A stretch of DNA of 64,000 nt. Source: Algoriphagus faecimaris. GTDB taxonomy: Bacteria; Bacteroidota; Bacteroidia; Cytophagales; Cyclobacteriaceae. The position numbers and the translations under genes were made by a program. The notes beneath the pieces are model-generated. The model was not told the DNA's origin, made no database searches, and saw nothing but the letters and a program-made list of their open reading frames with translations. The stretch covers positions 1-64,000 of the forward strand of contig NZ_FNAC01000010.1 of assembly GCF_900101705.1 (NCBI RefSeq), written 5' to 3'. Positions within the stretch are counted from its first letter, which is position 1. Every line of letters begins with the position of its first letter. Of this stretch, positions 45,215 through 53,866 are shown piece by piece.

Positions 45215-46645
45215 TTAGCGCATCGTAGAATAGATGGCTTTCACTTTTATATTGTTTTTATTGATCTTCATTTGTCTAAGAGATCTTTTAAAGTCATCCT
45301 CAAGCGTCGATCTCTTAGAATAAATACCCCCATAAAATATCCAATCCCTCAGGTTCAGTTGCTCTCTGAAAAGGGCATTGATATGGGAGGTGAGATCCGT
45401 GACATAGCTGTCTGTAGTCTCATTAAAGACAAGTTGGGCAGGAGCTCTATTTAAGGGCGATAGATTGCCGTTTTCATCTTCCTCTACTTGAGGCTGACCT
45501 GTCCTCTGTACAGTTAAAGGGGAAATTTCCTCTCCTTTGTAAATAAAGTTGTTTTCTTCGTCAGTAAATAAAAGATAGCCAGAGAATAAGGGGTTTTGGG
45601 TTTCAGGATATTCTTCTATTTCCTCTAATTCGAAAGTCACCTGATTAAAGACTATGCCCGAGAGTGAATCTAAAAATTCACTAATTGGACTTGTGTCCAG
45701 TTTAATGACCATGCCGAGATTAGCTTTGGCACCTACTATATCCCCCACATCGTAGTTTTGACCACGCTCAGATACGATCTGGGTAGGAGTGCCCGTTCTA
45801 TCATTTTGAACTCCATTGAAGCTTCGTGAAGATAGAGTGCTTATACGATAGTTTTCTGCCACAGTGTCCCCATCGTAGTGGAAATAAGCTACCAAGGCGG
45901 TATTAATACCTAAGTTGATTCCCACAGTGGTATTATCACCTTCACGTGCTTTTATGGCCACTCCAGGGAAATAGTCACGGAAATTAAAAATGTTTTCCAA
46001 CTCGGGACCACGCTTCATTTTTCCGAAGATTTCTTCAGAAAAAACCTCGTCTACTTGCAGATTGAGTGTGGTATCTTTTGTCTCTCCAAAGATAATTTCC
46101 TCAAAGGCAATTGGCTCCTCTTCGTAAATTAAGGTATTGAAGTTGTAATAGATCGTATCCAAGATAGGCTCTGCCAGTCTGTGCACGGAATAGTATTTGG
46201 GATCATCCAAATTCACTCCATTGACGCTAACCACATCTAGGGTAAAGAACATAGAATCCAAAATTGCTTCGGATCGAGGACGATCATCATTACTATTAAT
46301 GTACATCCTTGAGTATCCTGTTGCTGATGTTTTTCCAAAAAAATCATCTTCCTCTTCTCCCACGATAAGCAGTCGCTGATTGGTCGTATTAAAGGAATCC
46401 AATAAGATCACCTCAGCAGGTAGATTGAATTCGGCGAAGTTAACCCCCACTTGGTTGTTGCCCGGTGCCAATTCAATCCCCACATTAGCGGGATCTGAAC
46501 AAGATGAAATAAGAAATATGGATAGTATGGCCGCAAGGGCCTGCTTAACCGGCGAGATTTGTGTAAATGCCGTAAAGATCTTCGTGTGCCTGCTCCTCTT
46601 CTTCAATGCTGATGTCAAATTTCTTGTCTTTAGAGAAATCCTCAA
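45215..46645 (-). CDS. DUF4270-family lipoprotein (start uncertain)
   Basis: The frame encodes a Bacteroidota DUF4270-type protein of about 440-476 residues. A hydrophobic leader ends FLISSC, then comes SDPANVGIELAP; beta-rich segments and a conserved C-terminal SHINALFREQLNLRDW-like helix follow. The only in-frame ATG (46643-46645) lies 101 bases inside the upstream glycogen-synthase-like gene and would put 48 residues before the lipidation Cys. In-frame TTG codons at 46616-46618 and 46604-46606 are alternatives. Either way, translation is coupled to the upstream gene. Function is unknown; it is likely an outer-membrane lipoprotein. Confidence 0.75.
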   Translation of the reverse strand: MRISLKTRNLTSALKKRSRHTKIFTAFTQISPVKQALAAILSIFLISSCSDPANVGIELAPGNNQVGVNFAEFNLPAEVILLDSFNTTNQRLLIVGEEEDDFFGKTSATGYSRMYINSNDDRPRSEAILDSMFFTLDVVSVNGVNLDDPKYYSVHRLAEPILDTIYYNFNTLIYEEEPIAFEEIIFGETKDTTLNLQVDEVFSEEIFGKMKRGPELENIFNFRDYFPGVAIKAREGDNTTVGINLGINTALVAYFHYDGDTVAENYRISTLSSRSFNGVQNDRTGTPTQIVSERGQNYDVGDIVGAKANLGMVIKLDTSPISEFLDSLSGIVFNQVTFELEEIEEYPETQNPLFSGYLLFTDEENNFIYKGEEISPLTVQRTGQPQVEEDENGNLSPLNRAPAQLVFNETTDSYVTDLTSHINALFREQLNLRDWIFYGGIYSKRSTLEDDFKRSLRQMKINKNNIKVKAIYSTMR

Positions 46646-47357
46646 TTAGTTGGTTTAATTCTTTAGAAACTTCGCTGCCCTTCACTACCAAATCGGCATA
46701 TTCCATACCCATTCTGATAAAGCCTTCGAAGTCTTTGCTTTTCAAAGGTGCTAAAATTGCGTCATCTATGTCCACCATCTTAACCTTGTTTAACAAATCA
46801 TCCCCAAATGTATGGGTAAATCCATTGTTATAGATAGCAAACACTGATTTTGTGTCTTTAAAAAGAGGTTCGTTCTTGTAGGTAGTCTTCAGGTACATTG
46901 GAATCAAAGAAGTCATCCAATCGTTACAATGGACAATGTCTGGAGCCCAACCCAATTTTTTGACGGTTTCTATCACTCCTTTACAAAAGAAAATCGCTCT
47001 CTCGTCATTATCCTCATAAAACTTCTGCTGCTTGTCGTGAAATACACTCTTGCGCTGGAAGTAATCTTCATTGTCGATAAAATAGACTTGAAGCTTAGCG
47101 TTAGGTATTGACGCCACTTTGATAACCAATGGCTTTTCTTCTTCACCCACGGCAATATTAATTCCAGACAGTCGAACCACTTCATGCAGTCTGTTTTTTC
47201 GCTCGTTGATCAGGCCAAACCGAGGCACCAAAATACGGATTTCCATACCACGCTCTTGCATAGCTTGAGGGAGTGATCTTAAGAAATTGGCGACTTCGGA
47301 AGTTTGTAGAAAAGGGTTGATTTCACTGGCAACGTAGAGGATACGTAATTTAGACAT
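46545..47357 (-). CDS. Glycogen synthase-like GT5 N-terminal domain protein
   Basis: The 270-residue protein matches only the N-terminal Rossmann domain of GT5 glycogen/starch synthases. LRILYVASEINPFLQ, the LPQAMQERG helix and HCNDWMTSLIPMYLKT are present. Full GlgA is about 470-490 residues; the C-terminal ADP-glucose-binding half is missing. The KTGGL motif, whose Lys binds the sugar nucleotide, reads QTSEV (residues 18-22). It is therefore unlikely to make glucan alone. Short proteins of this kind beside panC recur in Bacteroidota (from memory). It may be a regulatory or glucan-binding protein. Confidence 0.85.
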   Translation of the reverse strand: MSKLRILYVASEINPFLQTSEVANFLRSLPQAMQERGMEIRILVPRFGLINERKNRLHEVVRLSGINIAVGEEEKPLVIKVASIPNAKLQVYFIDNEDYFQRKSVFHDKQQKFYEDNDERAIFFCKGVIETVKKLGWAPDIVHCNDWMTSLIPMYLKTTYKNEPLFKDTKSVFAIYNNGFTHTFGDDLLNKVKMVDIDDAILAPLKSKDFEGFIRMGMEYADLVVKGSEVSKELNQLIEDFSKDKKFDISIEEEEQAHEDLYGIYTNLAG

Positions 47358-47394
47358 GCTATTGATTTTTAATGTAAAGTGATAAACAACGGCA

Positions 47395-47402
47395 CAAAGA
47401 TA
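47395..47402 (-). promoter_or_regulatory. Possible -7 box for the GT5-like gene
   Basis: The minus strand reads TATCTTTG, an exact TAnnTTTG match 38 bases upstream of the ATG at 47357. No -33 TTG is present at the expected spacing. Confidence 0.35.
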
Positions 47403-47423
47403 ATAAAAAAACCCTGAAATGCC

Positions 47424-47452
47424 TTGTTATTCTGGATATTAATCTAGTTTTG
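47424..47452 (+). promoter_or_regulatory. Probable panC promoter
   Basis: TTG at 47424-47426 and TAGTTTTG at 47445-47452 are 18 bases apart, fitting the Bacteroidota promoter pattern. Transcription would start near 47459, leaving about 25 bases before the panC GTG. Confidence 0.5.
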
Positions 47453-47483
47453 CCTCTATTTACCCAAAAGTATCCCCATATCT

Positions 47484-48332
47484 GTGCAAGTAATCCCTAC
47501 TCCCGCTCAGTGGAGGCAGATGCGCCTTCAGCTTCTCCAATCGCAAAAATCAATCGGTTTAGTCCCTACGATGGGAGCCCTACATCAGGGCCATTTGGAC
47601 TTGGTACATCAATCTATAGAAAAATGCGATTTTACCATAGTTTCCATCTTTGTCAATCCCACTCAGTTTAACAATTCTGCGGATTTTCAAAAATATCCCC
47701 AAAGTCTAGCAGAAGACCTAGATCTGCTTAAAGCTGCTGGTGTGGATGCTGTTTTTGTGCCTACTGTGGAGACCATGTACCCGAGTCCAACCAAGCTTCA
47801 ACTCAATTTTGGTTCCCTGGAGCAGGTATTAGAAGGAGCATTTAGGCCGGGACATTTTAACGGCGTGGGCATAGTAGTAGCTAAACTTTTTCACATGATC
47901 CAGCCTGACTATGCCTTTTTTGGACAGAAAGATTTGCAGCAGGTTGCGGTCATAAGAAGATTGGTAGAGGATATGTCCTTTCCTCTGAGTCTTCAAATCG
48001 TTCCGACGCGAAGGGAAGTCGACGGCCTAGCGATGTCTTCTAGAAATCGACGCCTCAATCCCACTCAGCGTAAAAGTGCATTGATTTTGTACCAAAGTCT
48101 GCAAGAAGCCAAAGCGCTACTACTCCAAAGATATGCATGGGAAAAGGTGAAAGAGGGTGCTGAACTGATTTTCCAGAAAAATGAGGAAGTGGAATTGGAA
48201 TACTTTTCTCTAGTCGAAAGCGATACTTTCGAAATTTTGGAGGATTACCTACCCGAAAAGAAAACTTCTATTTGCGTGGCTGCTTATTTAGAGGATATCC
48301 GATTAATCGACAACATCCCAATTAATTCTTAA
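47484..48332 (+). CDS. panC: Pantoate-beta-alanine ligase
   Basis: The 282-residue enzyme joins pantoate and beta-alanine with ATP to make pantothenate. It has VPTMGALHQGHLDLV (about residues 24-38, containing the ATP-binding HxGH), FVNPTQFN, FFGQKDLQQVAVIRR and MSSRNRRLNP with the KMSKS-like loop. The start is a GTG at 47484, giving the expected short N-terminus; the next in-frame Met (residue 13) would remove the first strand. It is followed 25 bases later by panD, so the two genes form one vitamin B5 operon. Confidence 0.95.
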   Translation: MQVIPTPAQWRQMRLQLLQSQKSIGLVPTMGALHQGHLDLVHQSIEKCDFTIVSIFVNPTQFNNSADFQKYPQSLAEDLDLLKAAGVDAVFVPTVETMYPSPTKLQLNFGSLEQVLEGAFRPGHFNGVGIVVAKLFHMIQPDYAFFGQKDLQQVAVIRRLVEDMSFPLSLQIVPTRREVDGLAMSSRNRRLNPTQRKSALILYQSLQEAKALLLQRYAWEKVKEGAELIFQKNEEVELEYFSLVESDTFEILEDYLPEKKTSICVAAYLEDIRLIDNIPINS

Positions 48333-48337
48333 TTTTG
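48330..48337 (+). promoter_or_regulatory. Possible internal -7 box before panD
   Basis: TAATTTTG overlaps the panC stop codon and matches TAnnTTTG, 20 bases before the panD ATG. It lacks a -33 element, so an internal promoter is only possible. Confidence 0.25.
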
Positions 48338-48357
48338 CAGCCTGAAAAACTAAGCCA

Positions 48358-48705
48358 ATGCAAATTCAAATCATGAAGTCTAAAATCCACCGGGTGAAAG
48401 TCACTCAGGCGGAGCTTCACTACGTGGGTTCGATTACCATAGACGAAGACTTGATGGATGCCGCGCATCTGATCGAAAATGAGAAAGTTCAAATTGTTAA
48501 CATTAATAATGGAGAGCGGCTCGAGACCTATGTAATTAAAGGGGAGCGGGGAAGTGGTCAGATTTGTCTCAATGGTCCAGCTGCTCGAAAGGTGGCCGTA
48601 GGAGATATTGTTATTATCATCTCCTATGCGGGAATGGAACAGGAAGAGGCCAAGCGCTTCAAGCCTGTGGTAATTTTCCCGGATGATCATAACCAACTCT
48701 TATAA
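48358..48705 (+). CDS. panD: Aspartate 1-decarboxylase precursor
   Basis: The 115-residue proenzyme makes beta-alanine from aspartate for pantothenate. It self-cleaves between Gly24 and Ser25 in HYVGSITID, forming a pyruvoyl group. With the start at 48358 this site has the same numbering as the E. coli enzyme, which supports the first ATG over the Met at residue 6. [12 protein letters not shown] and [20 protein letters not shown] are also conserved. Confidence 0.96.
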   Translation: MQIQIMKSKIHRVKVTQAELHYVGSITIDEDLMDAAHLIENEKVQIVNINNGERLETYVIKGERGSGQICLNGPAARKVAVGDIVIIISYAGMEQEEAKRFKPVVIFPDDHNQLL

Positions 48706-48708
48706 ATC

Positions 48709-49710
48709 ATGAATCCTAGGCTAAAGCAAGTCATACAAATCAGTATTTCTCTGGCTTTGGCAGGGGGTATTTTTTGGTTTCTATATAAAGATATAGCCCT
48801 AGAGGAGCTGATCAGACAGATCCAGTCAAGTAATTGGTTTTGGATTGGACTTTCTTTAGTAGTTTCCTTGGTTGGTTTTTGGCTTAGAGGCTGGAGATGG
48901 GCTTTATTGATCAAATCGGATGAGGGAAAAAAGGTAAGCGCCGGTGAAGCTTATCATGCAGTGATGGTGGGCTATCTAGCTAACCTCTTATTGCCTAGGG
49001 CGGGAGAGGTGGCTCGATGTGGGGTTCTCTCACGTACCAACGGTGTTTCCATGGGGCATCTGCTAGGAACAGTGCTTTTAGAGCGCTCCATTGATTTGTT
49101 GTTCCTACTGGGGACGATACTTTTGGCTTTTTTAGTGGAGCAAAGATTATTTATTGATCTAGCTGGACAGTTGTTAAATGTAGACCTGCTTCTGGATAAA
49201 CTATTGGAAAACTTGCCATTAATTTTTCTGGGCTTTTTAGTTTTTGTCCTGTTCATGTGGCTTCTTTTAAGACAGTTTAGACAGCATAGCTTTATTCAAA
49301 AGCTACAGCAGTTTTTTCGTGAACTGCTAGGAGGAATCAAGCGAATCTCTCAGTTGCAGAATCCAATGGGCTTTTGGCTGAGTTCGGTAATGATTTGGAT
49401 AATTTATTTTTTGACCATGTATACTGTTTCATTGGGGATAGAAAGTACTGCCAATTTGTCTCCTGGAGAGGTACTCTTGGTGATGGTAATGGGAAGTATT
49501 GGCATGGTGGCACCTGTGCAAGGGGGAATCGGAACCTTTCATGCACTCGTGGCCTTTATTTTGATACAGTTTGGAATAGCAGAGTCCGACGGCAAAATCT
49601 TTGCGGCCATCATACATGGTACGCAGGTCCTGATGATTCTTGTGGCAGGTCTTGTCAGTTGGATAGTTATGATGAAAAAACCAGCTTGGATAAAACCTGT
49701 CAAACCTTAA
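48709..49710 (+). CDS. Flippase-like integral membrane protein (lysyl-PG synthase TM-type)
   Basis: The 333-residue protein has about eight hydrophobic helices. Conserved LLPRAGEVARCGVLSR (about residues 84-99) and a late GGIGTFHALVAF helix mark the family of lysylphosphatidylglycerol-synthase TM domains (UPF0104/DUF4956-like flippases). It probably moves or senses lipids in the inner membrane; the substrate is unknown. It starts 3 bases after the panD stop, so it shares the panC-panD transcript, although a link to pantothenate is not obvious. Confidence 0.82.
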   Translation: MNPRLKQVIQISISLALAGGIFWFLYKDIALEELIRQIQSSNWFWIGLSLVVSLVGFWLRGWRWALLIKSDEGKKVSAGEAYHAVMVGYLANLLLPRAGEVARCGVLSRTNGVSMGHLLGTVLLERSIDLLFLLGTILLAFLVEQRLFIDLAGQLLNVDLLLDKLLENLPLIFLGFLVFVLFMWLLLRQFRQHSFIQKLQQFFRELLGGIKRISQLQNPMGFWLSSVMIWIIYFLTMYTVSLGIESTANLSPGEVLLVMVMGSIGMVAPVQGGIGTFHALVAFILIQFGIAESDGKIFAAIIHGTQVLMILVAGLVSWIVMMKKPAWIKPVKP

Positions 49711-49741
49711 CTTCGTATTCAATCCTGCAAACAGAAATAAT

Positions 49742-50428
49742 ATGATCATTTTAATAGTAATAGTCTTCGCTATTCTCGGCTTCGTAGTAAGTAGTCGATT
49801 GAAGAGTAAGTTTAAAAAGTATTCGCAGACTTCTCTTGAGGCGAATCTTTCAGGTGCTGAAATCGCCAAATTAATGCTGGCCGACCATAATATACAGGAT
49901 GTACAGGTCCTCTCGGTAGAGGGTCAGCTTACGGATCATTACAATCCTATGAATAGGACTGTAAACCTCAGCCCAGATGTTTATTATGGAAGAAACGCAG
50001 CTGCAGCAGCTGTGGCGGCTCACGAATGCGGACACGCAGTCCAGCATGCAAGAAATTATGCTTGGCTTAATATGCGGTCTACCTTAGTGCCTATTCAAAA
50101 TATTTCTGGTAAGATTTTAAATGTGGTGCTCATCGCATCACTTTTTGGAGGATTTGCTTTAGGACTTCCTGTCCCTCTAATTGGATATATCGTAGTGGGC
50201 TCTTATTCTGTAATGACTCTATTTACCTTGGTGACTTTACCAGTAGAATTTGATGCATCAAATCGGGCTTTGGCTTGGGTACAAACTAGAAATATTGTGA
50301 CCAAACCAGAATATGCCATGGCCAAGGACGCCTTAAAATGGGCTGCTATGACTTATGTAGTTGCTGCGCTTGCATCACTTGCTACCCTGGCATATTACAT
50401 TTTTATTTTCTTTGGGAATCGAGATTGA
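49742..50428 (+). CDS. Membrane zinc metallopeptidase (YugP-like)
   Basis: The 228-residue protein has an N-terminal membrane anchor and two or three C-terminal hydrophobic helices. The zinc motif HECGH (His94, Glu95, His98) in VAAHECGHAVQHA is of the HEXXH type. NPMNRTVNLSPDVYYGR before it is diagnostic of the YugP/Zn_peptidase_2 group. The catalytic domain faces the cytosol or the membrane; targets are unknown. It starts 31 bases after the flippase-like gene and ends at its own terminator. Confidence 0.87.
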   Translation: MIILIVIVFAILGFVVSSRLKSKFKKYSQTSLEANLSGAEIAKLMLADHNIQDVQVLSVEGQLTDHYNPMNRTVNLSPDVYYGRNAAAAAVAAHECGHAVQHARNYAWLNMRSTLVPIQNISGKILNVVLIASLFGGFALGLPVPLIGYIVVGSYSVMTLFTLVTLPVEFDASNRALAWVQTRNIVTKPEYAMAKDALKWAAMTYVVAALASLATLAYYIFIFFGNRD

Positions 50429-50450
50429 TTCAAATCAAAATAAAATTCTG

Positions 50451-50485
50451 AAAGGGGCAACATTTTGCCCCTTTTCTTTTTTTAC
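50451..50485 (+). terminator. Rho-independent terminator after the zinc peptidase gene
   Basis: AAAGGGGCAA (50451-50460) pairs with TTGCCCCTTT (50465-50474) across a four-base loop, followed by a T-rich run, 23 bases after the stop codon. Confidence 0.85.
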
Positions 50486-50522
50486 TATAAATTTCCCTCC
50501 AGAAAGATAAACCCGAACAGAG

Positions 50523-51665
50523 ATGATGAATTTTCAATTGACTGAAGAACACTTGGCAGTACAGGAAGCGGCCAGAGAATTTGCGCAAATGGAGCTACTC
50601 CCTGGTGTGATTGATCGTGATTCTGAAGCTAGATTCCCAGCTGAGCAGGTGAAAAAGATGGGAGAACTCGGATTTTTAGGTATGATGGTAGATCCTTCCT
50701 ACCATGGTGGGGGAATGGACACACTTTCATATGTCATTGCCATGGAGGAGCTCTCGAAAATAGATGCTTCTGCCTCTGTCGCCATGTCAGTTAATAACTC
50801 TTTGGTCTGCTGGGGTCTGGAGAAATATGGCACAGAAGCACAAAAAGAGAAATATTTAAAGCCTTTAGCCTCCGGTGAGATTTTGGGGGCTTTTTGCCTT
50901 TCAGAGCCTGAGGCTGGTTCAGATGCGACCTCTCAGCGGACAGAGGCGGTACTGGATGGAGATCATTACATTCTGAATGGCACAAAAAACTGGATTACAA
51001 ACGGCTCTTCGGCTTCAGTATATTTGGTGATAGCACAGACTGACCATAGCAAAGGGCATAAAGGAATTTCTGCTTTCATTGTGGAAAAAGGCTGGGACGG
51101 TTTTGTCATCGGAAAGAAAGAAGATAAAATGGGAATCCGGGGTTCAGATACACATTCTCTGATGTTTACTGATGTAAAAGTACCAGTCGAAAACCGAATT
51201 GGAGAAGAAGGATTTGGATTTAACTTTGCTATGGAAACCTTAAATGGTGGTCGAATTGGTATTGCTGCTCAAGCCCTAGGAATTGCTGCCGGGGCTTATG
51301 AATTTTCTCTTGCCTATTCTAAAGAACGGAAGGCTTTTGGAAAGCCAATCAGTCAGCATCAGGCGATTCAGTTTAAATTAGCTGATATGGCTACCCAAAT
51401 CGAAGCTGCCCGGCTCTTAGTCTACAAAGCGGCAGTTTTGAAGGACCAAGGAGAAGACTATGCTCATGCTTCGGCGATGGCCAAACTATATGCCTCTGAA
51501 GTGGCGATGAACGTCACCATAGAAGCAGTGCAAATCCACGGTGGCTATGGCTACGTCAAAGAATACCATGTGGAGCGATTGATGAGGGATGCTAAAATCA
51601 CTCAGATTTATGAGGGAACCTCCGAAATTCAAAAAATAGTGATATCTAGAAGCATTCTTAGATAG
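50523..51665 (+). CDS. Acyl-CoA dehydrogenase
   Basis: The 380-residue flavoenzyme oxidises an acyl-CoA at the alpha-beta bond and passes electrons to ETF. It has CLSEPEAGSDA and NGTKNWITNG in the middle domain, KERKAFGKPISQHQAIQF in the C-terminal domain, and the catalytic Glu in IYEGTSEIQKIV near residue 367, as in short/medium/branched-chain enzymes. Butyryl- or isovaleryl-like substrates are plausible but cannot be assigned. It is monocistronic between two terminators. Confidence 0.95.
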   Translation: MMNFQLTEEHLAVQEAAREFAQMELLPGVIDRDSEARFPAEQVKKMGELGFLGMMVDPSYHGGGMDTLSYVIAMEELSKIDASASVAMSVNNSLVCWGLEKYGTEAQKEKYLKPLASGEILGAFCLSEPEAGSDATSQRTEAVLDGDHYILNGTKNWITNGSSASVYLVIAQTDHSKGHKGISAFIVEKGWDGFVIGKKEDKMGIRGSDTHSLMFTDVKVPVENRIGEEGFGFNFAMETLNGGRIGIAAQALGIAAGAYEFSLAYSKERKAFGKPISQHQAIQFKLADMATQIEAARLLVYKAAVLKDQGEDYAHASAMAKLYASEVAMNVTIEAVQIHGGYGYVKEYHVERLMRDAKITQIYEGTSEIQKIVISRSILR

Positions 51666-51682
51666 AAATAATCAATTCCATT

Positions 51683-51713
51683 GGGCATAATTACAAGAAA
51701 TTATGCCCTTTTT
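51683..51713 (+). terminator. Rho-independent terminator after acyl-CoA dehydrogenase
   Basis: GGGCATAATT (51683-51692) and AATTATGCCC (51699-51708) form a perfect ten-base stem with a six-base loop and a following T run. Confidence 0.88.
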
Positions 51714-51740
51714 AACTTTTATTCAATTTATTTTACTTTT

Positions 51741-51774
51741 TTGCTGTGATAAAATTGGAAAAGTCATATTTTTG
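51741..51774 (+). promoter_or_regulatory. Possible promoter of the AraC-family regulator gene
   Basis: TATTTTTG at 51767-51774 matches TAnnTTTG. A TTTTTTG run ends at 51743, 23 bases upstream, slightly longer than the usual 19-21. The gene start is 26 bases downstream. Confidence 0.4.
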
Positions 51775-51800
51775 GTAATTCAGATTTATCCAAAAATTTA

Positions 51801-52730
51801 ATGGAATATTACAACAAGGTAATTGAATCGGTAAATATTCGGTTCTTACGGGGATTTAACTATCAAATCGAAAAGCCTGTGACCGTCGTGGACCACAAGG
51901 AATTTGACAATATGTTGATCCTTTTACATCACGGCAGCCTTAAATTTGGTGATGAGCAGGAAGTCCTTAACGAGGGTGAAATCTTGTTTTTACCAGGAGA
52001 GAGAAAAACTTCAGTCACCTTTGGCAGTAGTCCTAAGCTAGGTGAATTGGACATGGAGGCTTTTCGAGATAATAAAAGAAAATACCTGCAGTCCATCAGC
52101 TTTAGAGATATTAAGAATTCAGAGGACGATTGCATCTCCGTGGTGAGTTTTGAATCCAAGGTTTTTGATGTGGTTAATTTCTTTAATTCTTTGGATATTC
52201 CTCCCTTTATTATCCGATTCAATGATCGATTGGCGATGCTTATTGAAGACTTGATGAAAGAGCAAGAGGTCAGTTCCGTCGGTAAAGAGCGCTCTCTTCG
52301 TGCACTCACTGAGTTGCTTGTGATCGAGTTATTGAGGCATATTTTGAAGAATAGACTCTTTGTAGAAGAAATCTCTACCAATGTCACCTACTTCAAAGAT
52401 CCTCGTTTGATTGAGCTCTTTAAATTTATCAAGACGAATCTTAGCGGTGATCTATCCAATAAAGTATTAGCAAAAATAGCCAACGTATCTGAGGACTATG
52501 TGGGGCAATATTTCAAAATGCTCACAGGGATCAATCCCCAAGACTATATCGAGTATCAGCGGATGGAAGCCGCGATTGAGCTACTACGTACTAGTAAAAA
52601 GTCCATTCGGGATATAGGTAAAGAAGTAGGATATAAGGACACGGCTTATTTCTGTAGAAGATTTAAGATGATGTATGGTGTGCCTGCCGGGAAAATGAGA
52701 AGGAGAGAGTCTCTAATCAATCCTAATTGA
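51801..52730 (+). CDS. AraC-family transcriptional regulator
   Basis: The 309-residue protein has an N-terminal cupin-like ligand-binding half (LKFGDEQEVLNEGEILFLPGE, residues about 51-71, is typical). The C-terminal AraC double helix-turn-helix runs over about residues 205-300: LSNKVLAKIANVSEDYVGQYF is the first helix pair, and IRDIGKEVGYKDTAYFCRRFK the second with the family signature. It binds DNA in response to an unknown ligand. No adjacent target genes are obvious. Its 3' end overlaps the convergent GGGP synthase gene by 8 bases. Confidence 0.9.
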   Translation: MEYYNKVIESVNIRFLRGFNYQIEKPVTVVDHKEFDNMLILLHHGSLKFGDEQEVLNEGEILFLPGERKTSVTFGSSPKLGELDMEAFRDNKRKYLQSISFRDIKNSEDDCISVVSFESKVFDVVNFFNSLDIPPFIIRFNDRLAMLIEDLMKEQEVSSVGKERSLRALTELLVIELLRHILKNRLFVEEISTNVTYFKDPRLIELFKFIKTNLSGDLSNKVLAKIANVSEDYVGQYFKMLTGINPQDYIEYQRMEAAIELLRTSKKSIRDIGKEVGYKDTAYFCRRFKMMYGVPAGKMRRRESLINPN

Positions 52731-53505
52731 TAAACAGGCGCTGATTGAGCCAGTTTTTGAAAGCAATAGCCTCGACTAAAAAGTCGGGGTTTTTTTCTGC
52801 CGCATTGCCTATGATGGCCAAATCTGCACCTGCAGAAAAGGTTTTGTCTATTTTTTCTAAACTATCTAGCCCTCCTCCTATCAAAAGTGGAGTTTGATCC
52901 ATTCTTTTTTTGACCAATTCGATTATTTCTGATGACACAGGCGAACTCGCCCCACTTCCTGCATCGATAAAAATATACCTCATTCCCAAAAGCTTTCCTG
53001 CTAGGGCAGTTTGAAGGATTTTTTGTTTTTCTGTATTTAATAGCGGAAGTGTTTGACTTTGCTGATGGACGCTGAGGATTTCCCCATCATTGACTAGTAA
53101 ATAGCCTGTAGGTAATATTTCTAGACTAGATTGAGAGATTCTTTCTGCTACTTCTACCTGCTGCTCTATGAGGAATTCGGGATTTCGACCTGAAATCAAG
53201 GACATAAATAACAAAGCATCTGCCTCATCTGCAAGTTGAAATCTCGATCCGGGAAATAATACAATGGGAACAGTGGGACAAAGCGTTTTGATCTTATGGA
53301 CAAGAGGATTGAGATCTATGCCGGTGTAGGTGCTACCACCCAAAAAGATAAAATCCGGCAGATTTTTATGATTTCCTAATTCGGCGATTTTATTCCAATT
53401 ATCGGAGTTGATTTTGTCAGGATCTATTAGCCAAGCAATCCCCTTTTTTTGTGTTTTTACAAGTTTATTGAGTGCTTTAGAGACCTTGCTTGGCATTTTT
53501 TTCAT
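52723..53505 (-). CDS. Geranylgeranylglyceryl phosphate synthase-family protein
   Basis: The 260-residue TIM-barrel protein matches the PcrB/GGGPS family, which attaches a prenyl chain to sn-glycerol 1-phosphate to start archaeal-type ether lipids. Recognisable parts are WLIDPDKIN (about residues 25-33), FLGGSTYTGIDL, PIVLFPGS, YIFIDAGSGASSPV and LIGGGLDSLEKI with GAD.AIIGN. Bacteroidota homologues are known and form active oligomers with long-chain prenyl diphosphates, but the downstream product here is not established. Its start overlaps the upstream gene by 29 bases, so it is translationally coupled to a small membrane-protein operon. Confidence 0.88.
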   Translation of the reverse strand: MKKMPSKVSKALNKLVKTQKKGIAWLIDPDKINSDNWNKIAELGNHKNLPDFIFLGGSTYTGIDLNPLVHKIKTLCPTVPIVLFPGSRFQLADEADALLFMSLISGRNPEFLIEQQVEVAERISQSSLEILPTGYLLVNDGEILSVHQQSQTLPLLNTEKQKILQTALAGKLLGMRYIFIDAGSGASSPVSSEIIELVKKRMDQTPLLIGGGLDSLEKIDKTFSAGADLAIIGNAAEKNPDFLVEAIAFKNWLNQRLFIN

Positions 53506-53866
53506 GATCGTCTGGGTTCAGAAGGTCTTTGAAAAATTTTTCTTTCGCCAAAGTTAATCCTAAAATCAATAAGCGCTGACTCATACTTGGCCAGAAAGAA
53601 GACTTTTTTGGTTTGGTGATTTTTTTTCGAAGGTCATTATCTAGTAGTCCCTCTCTTTCTAAAACTTCTAAAGCCTGCTGCGTACGATTCTCTTTTTTTC
53701 GTTTGCTGGCTTTGACAATCGCAAAAGCCAAAAGTCCTCCAGCAAGTACTGCTCCTCCCACTTTCAACCACTCTTCGGAATCTTTCTTAAAAAGCTCTAA
53801 CTGCTTTTGAAGTGTTTGCTCAAGCTCCTCAGCTTGACTTTCTAGTTCATTTTTCATCTGAGTCAT
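53477..53866 (-). CDS. Small single-span membrane protein with coiled-coil N-terminus
   Basis: I do not recognise a named family for this 129-residue protein. Residues about 1-35 are a charged, Glu/Gln-rich helix (NELESQAEELEQTLQKQLE) that could form a coiled coil. One hydrophobic segment follows (VGGAVLAGGLLAFAIVKA), then a basic linker and an amphipathic C-terminus. It overlaps genes on both sides (20 bases with the holin-X-type gene, 29 with the GGGPS gene), supporting a coupled envelope operon. In-frame ATGs at 53884 and 53857 are alternative starts. Confidence 0.65.
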   Translation of the reverse strand: MTQMKNELESQAEELEQTLQKQLELFKKDSEEWLKVGGAVLAGGLLAFAIVKASKRKKENRTQQALEVLEREGLLDNDLRKKITKPKKSSFWPSMSQRLLILGLTLAKEKFFKDLLNPDDHEKNAKQGL

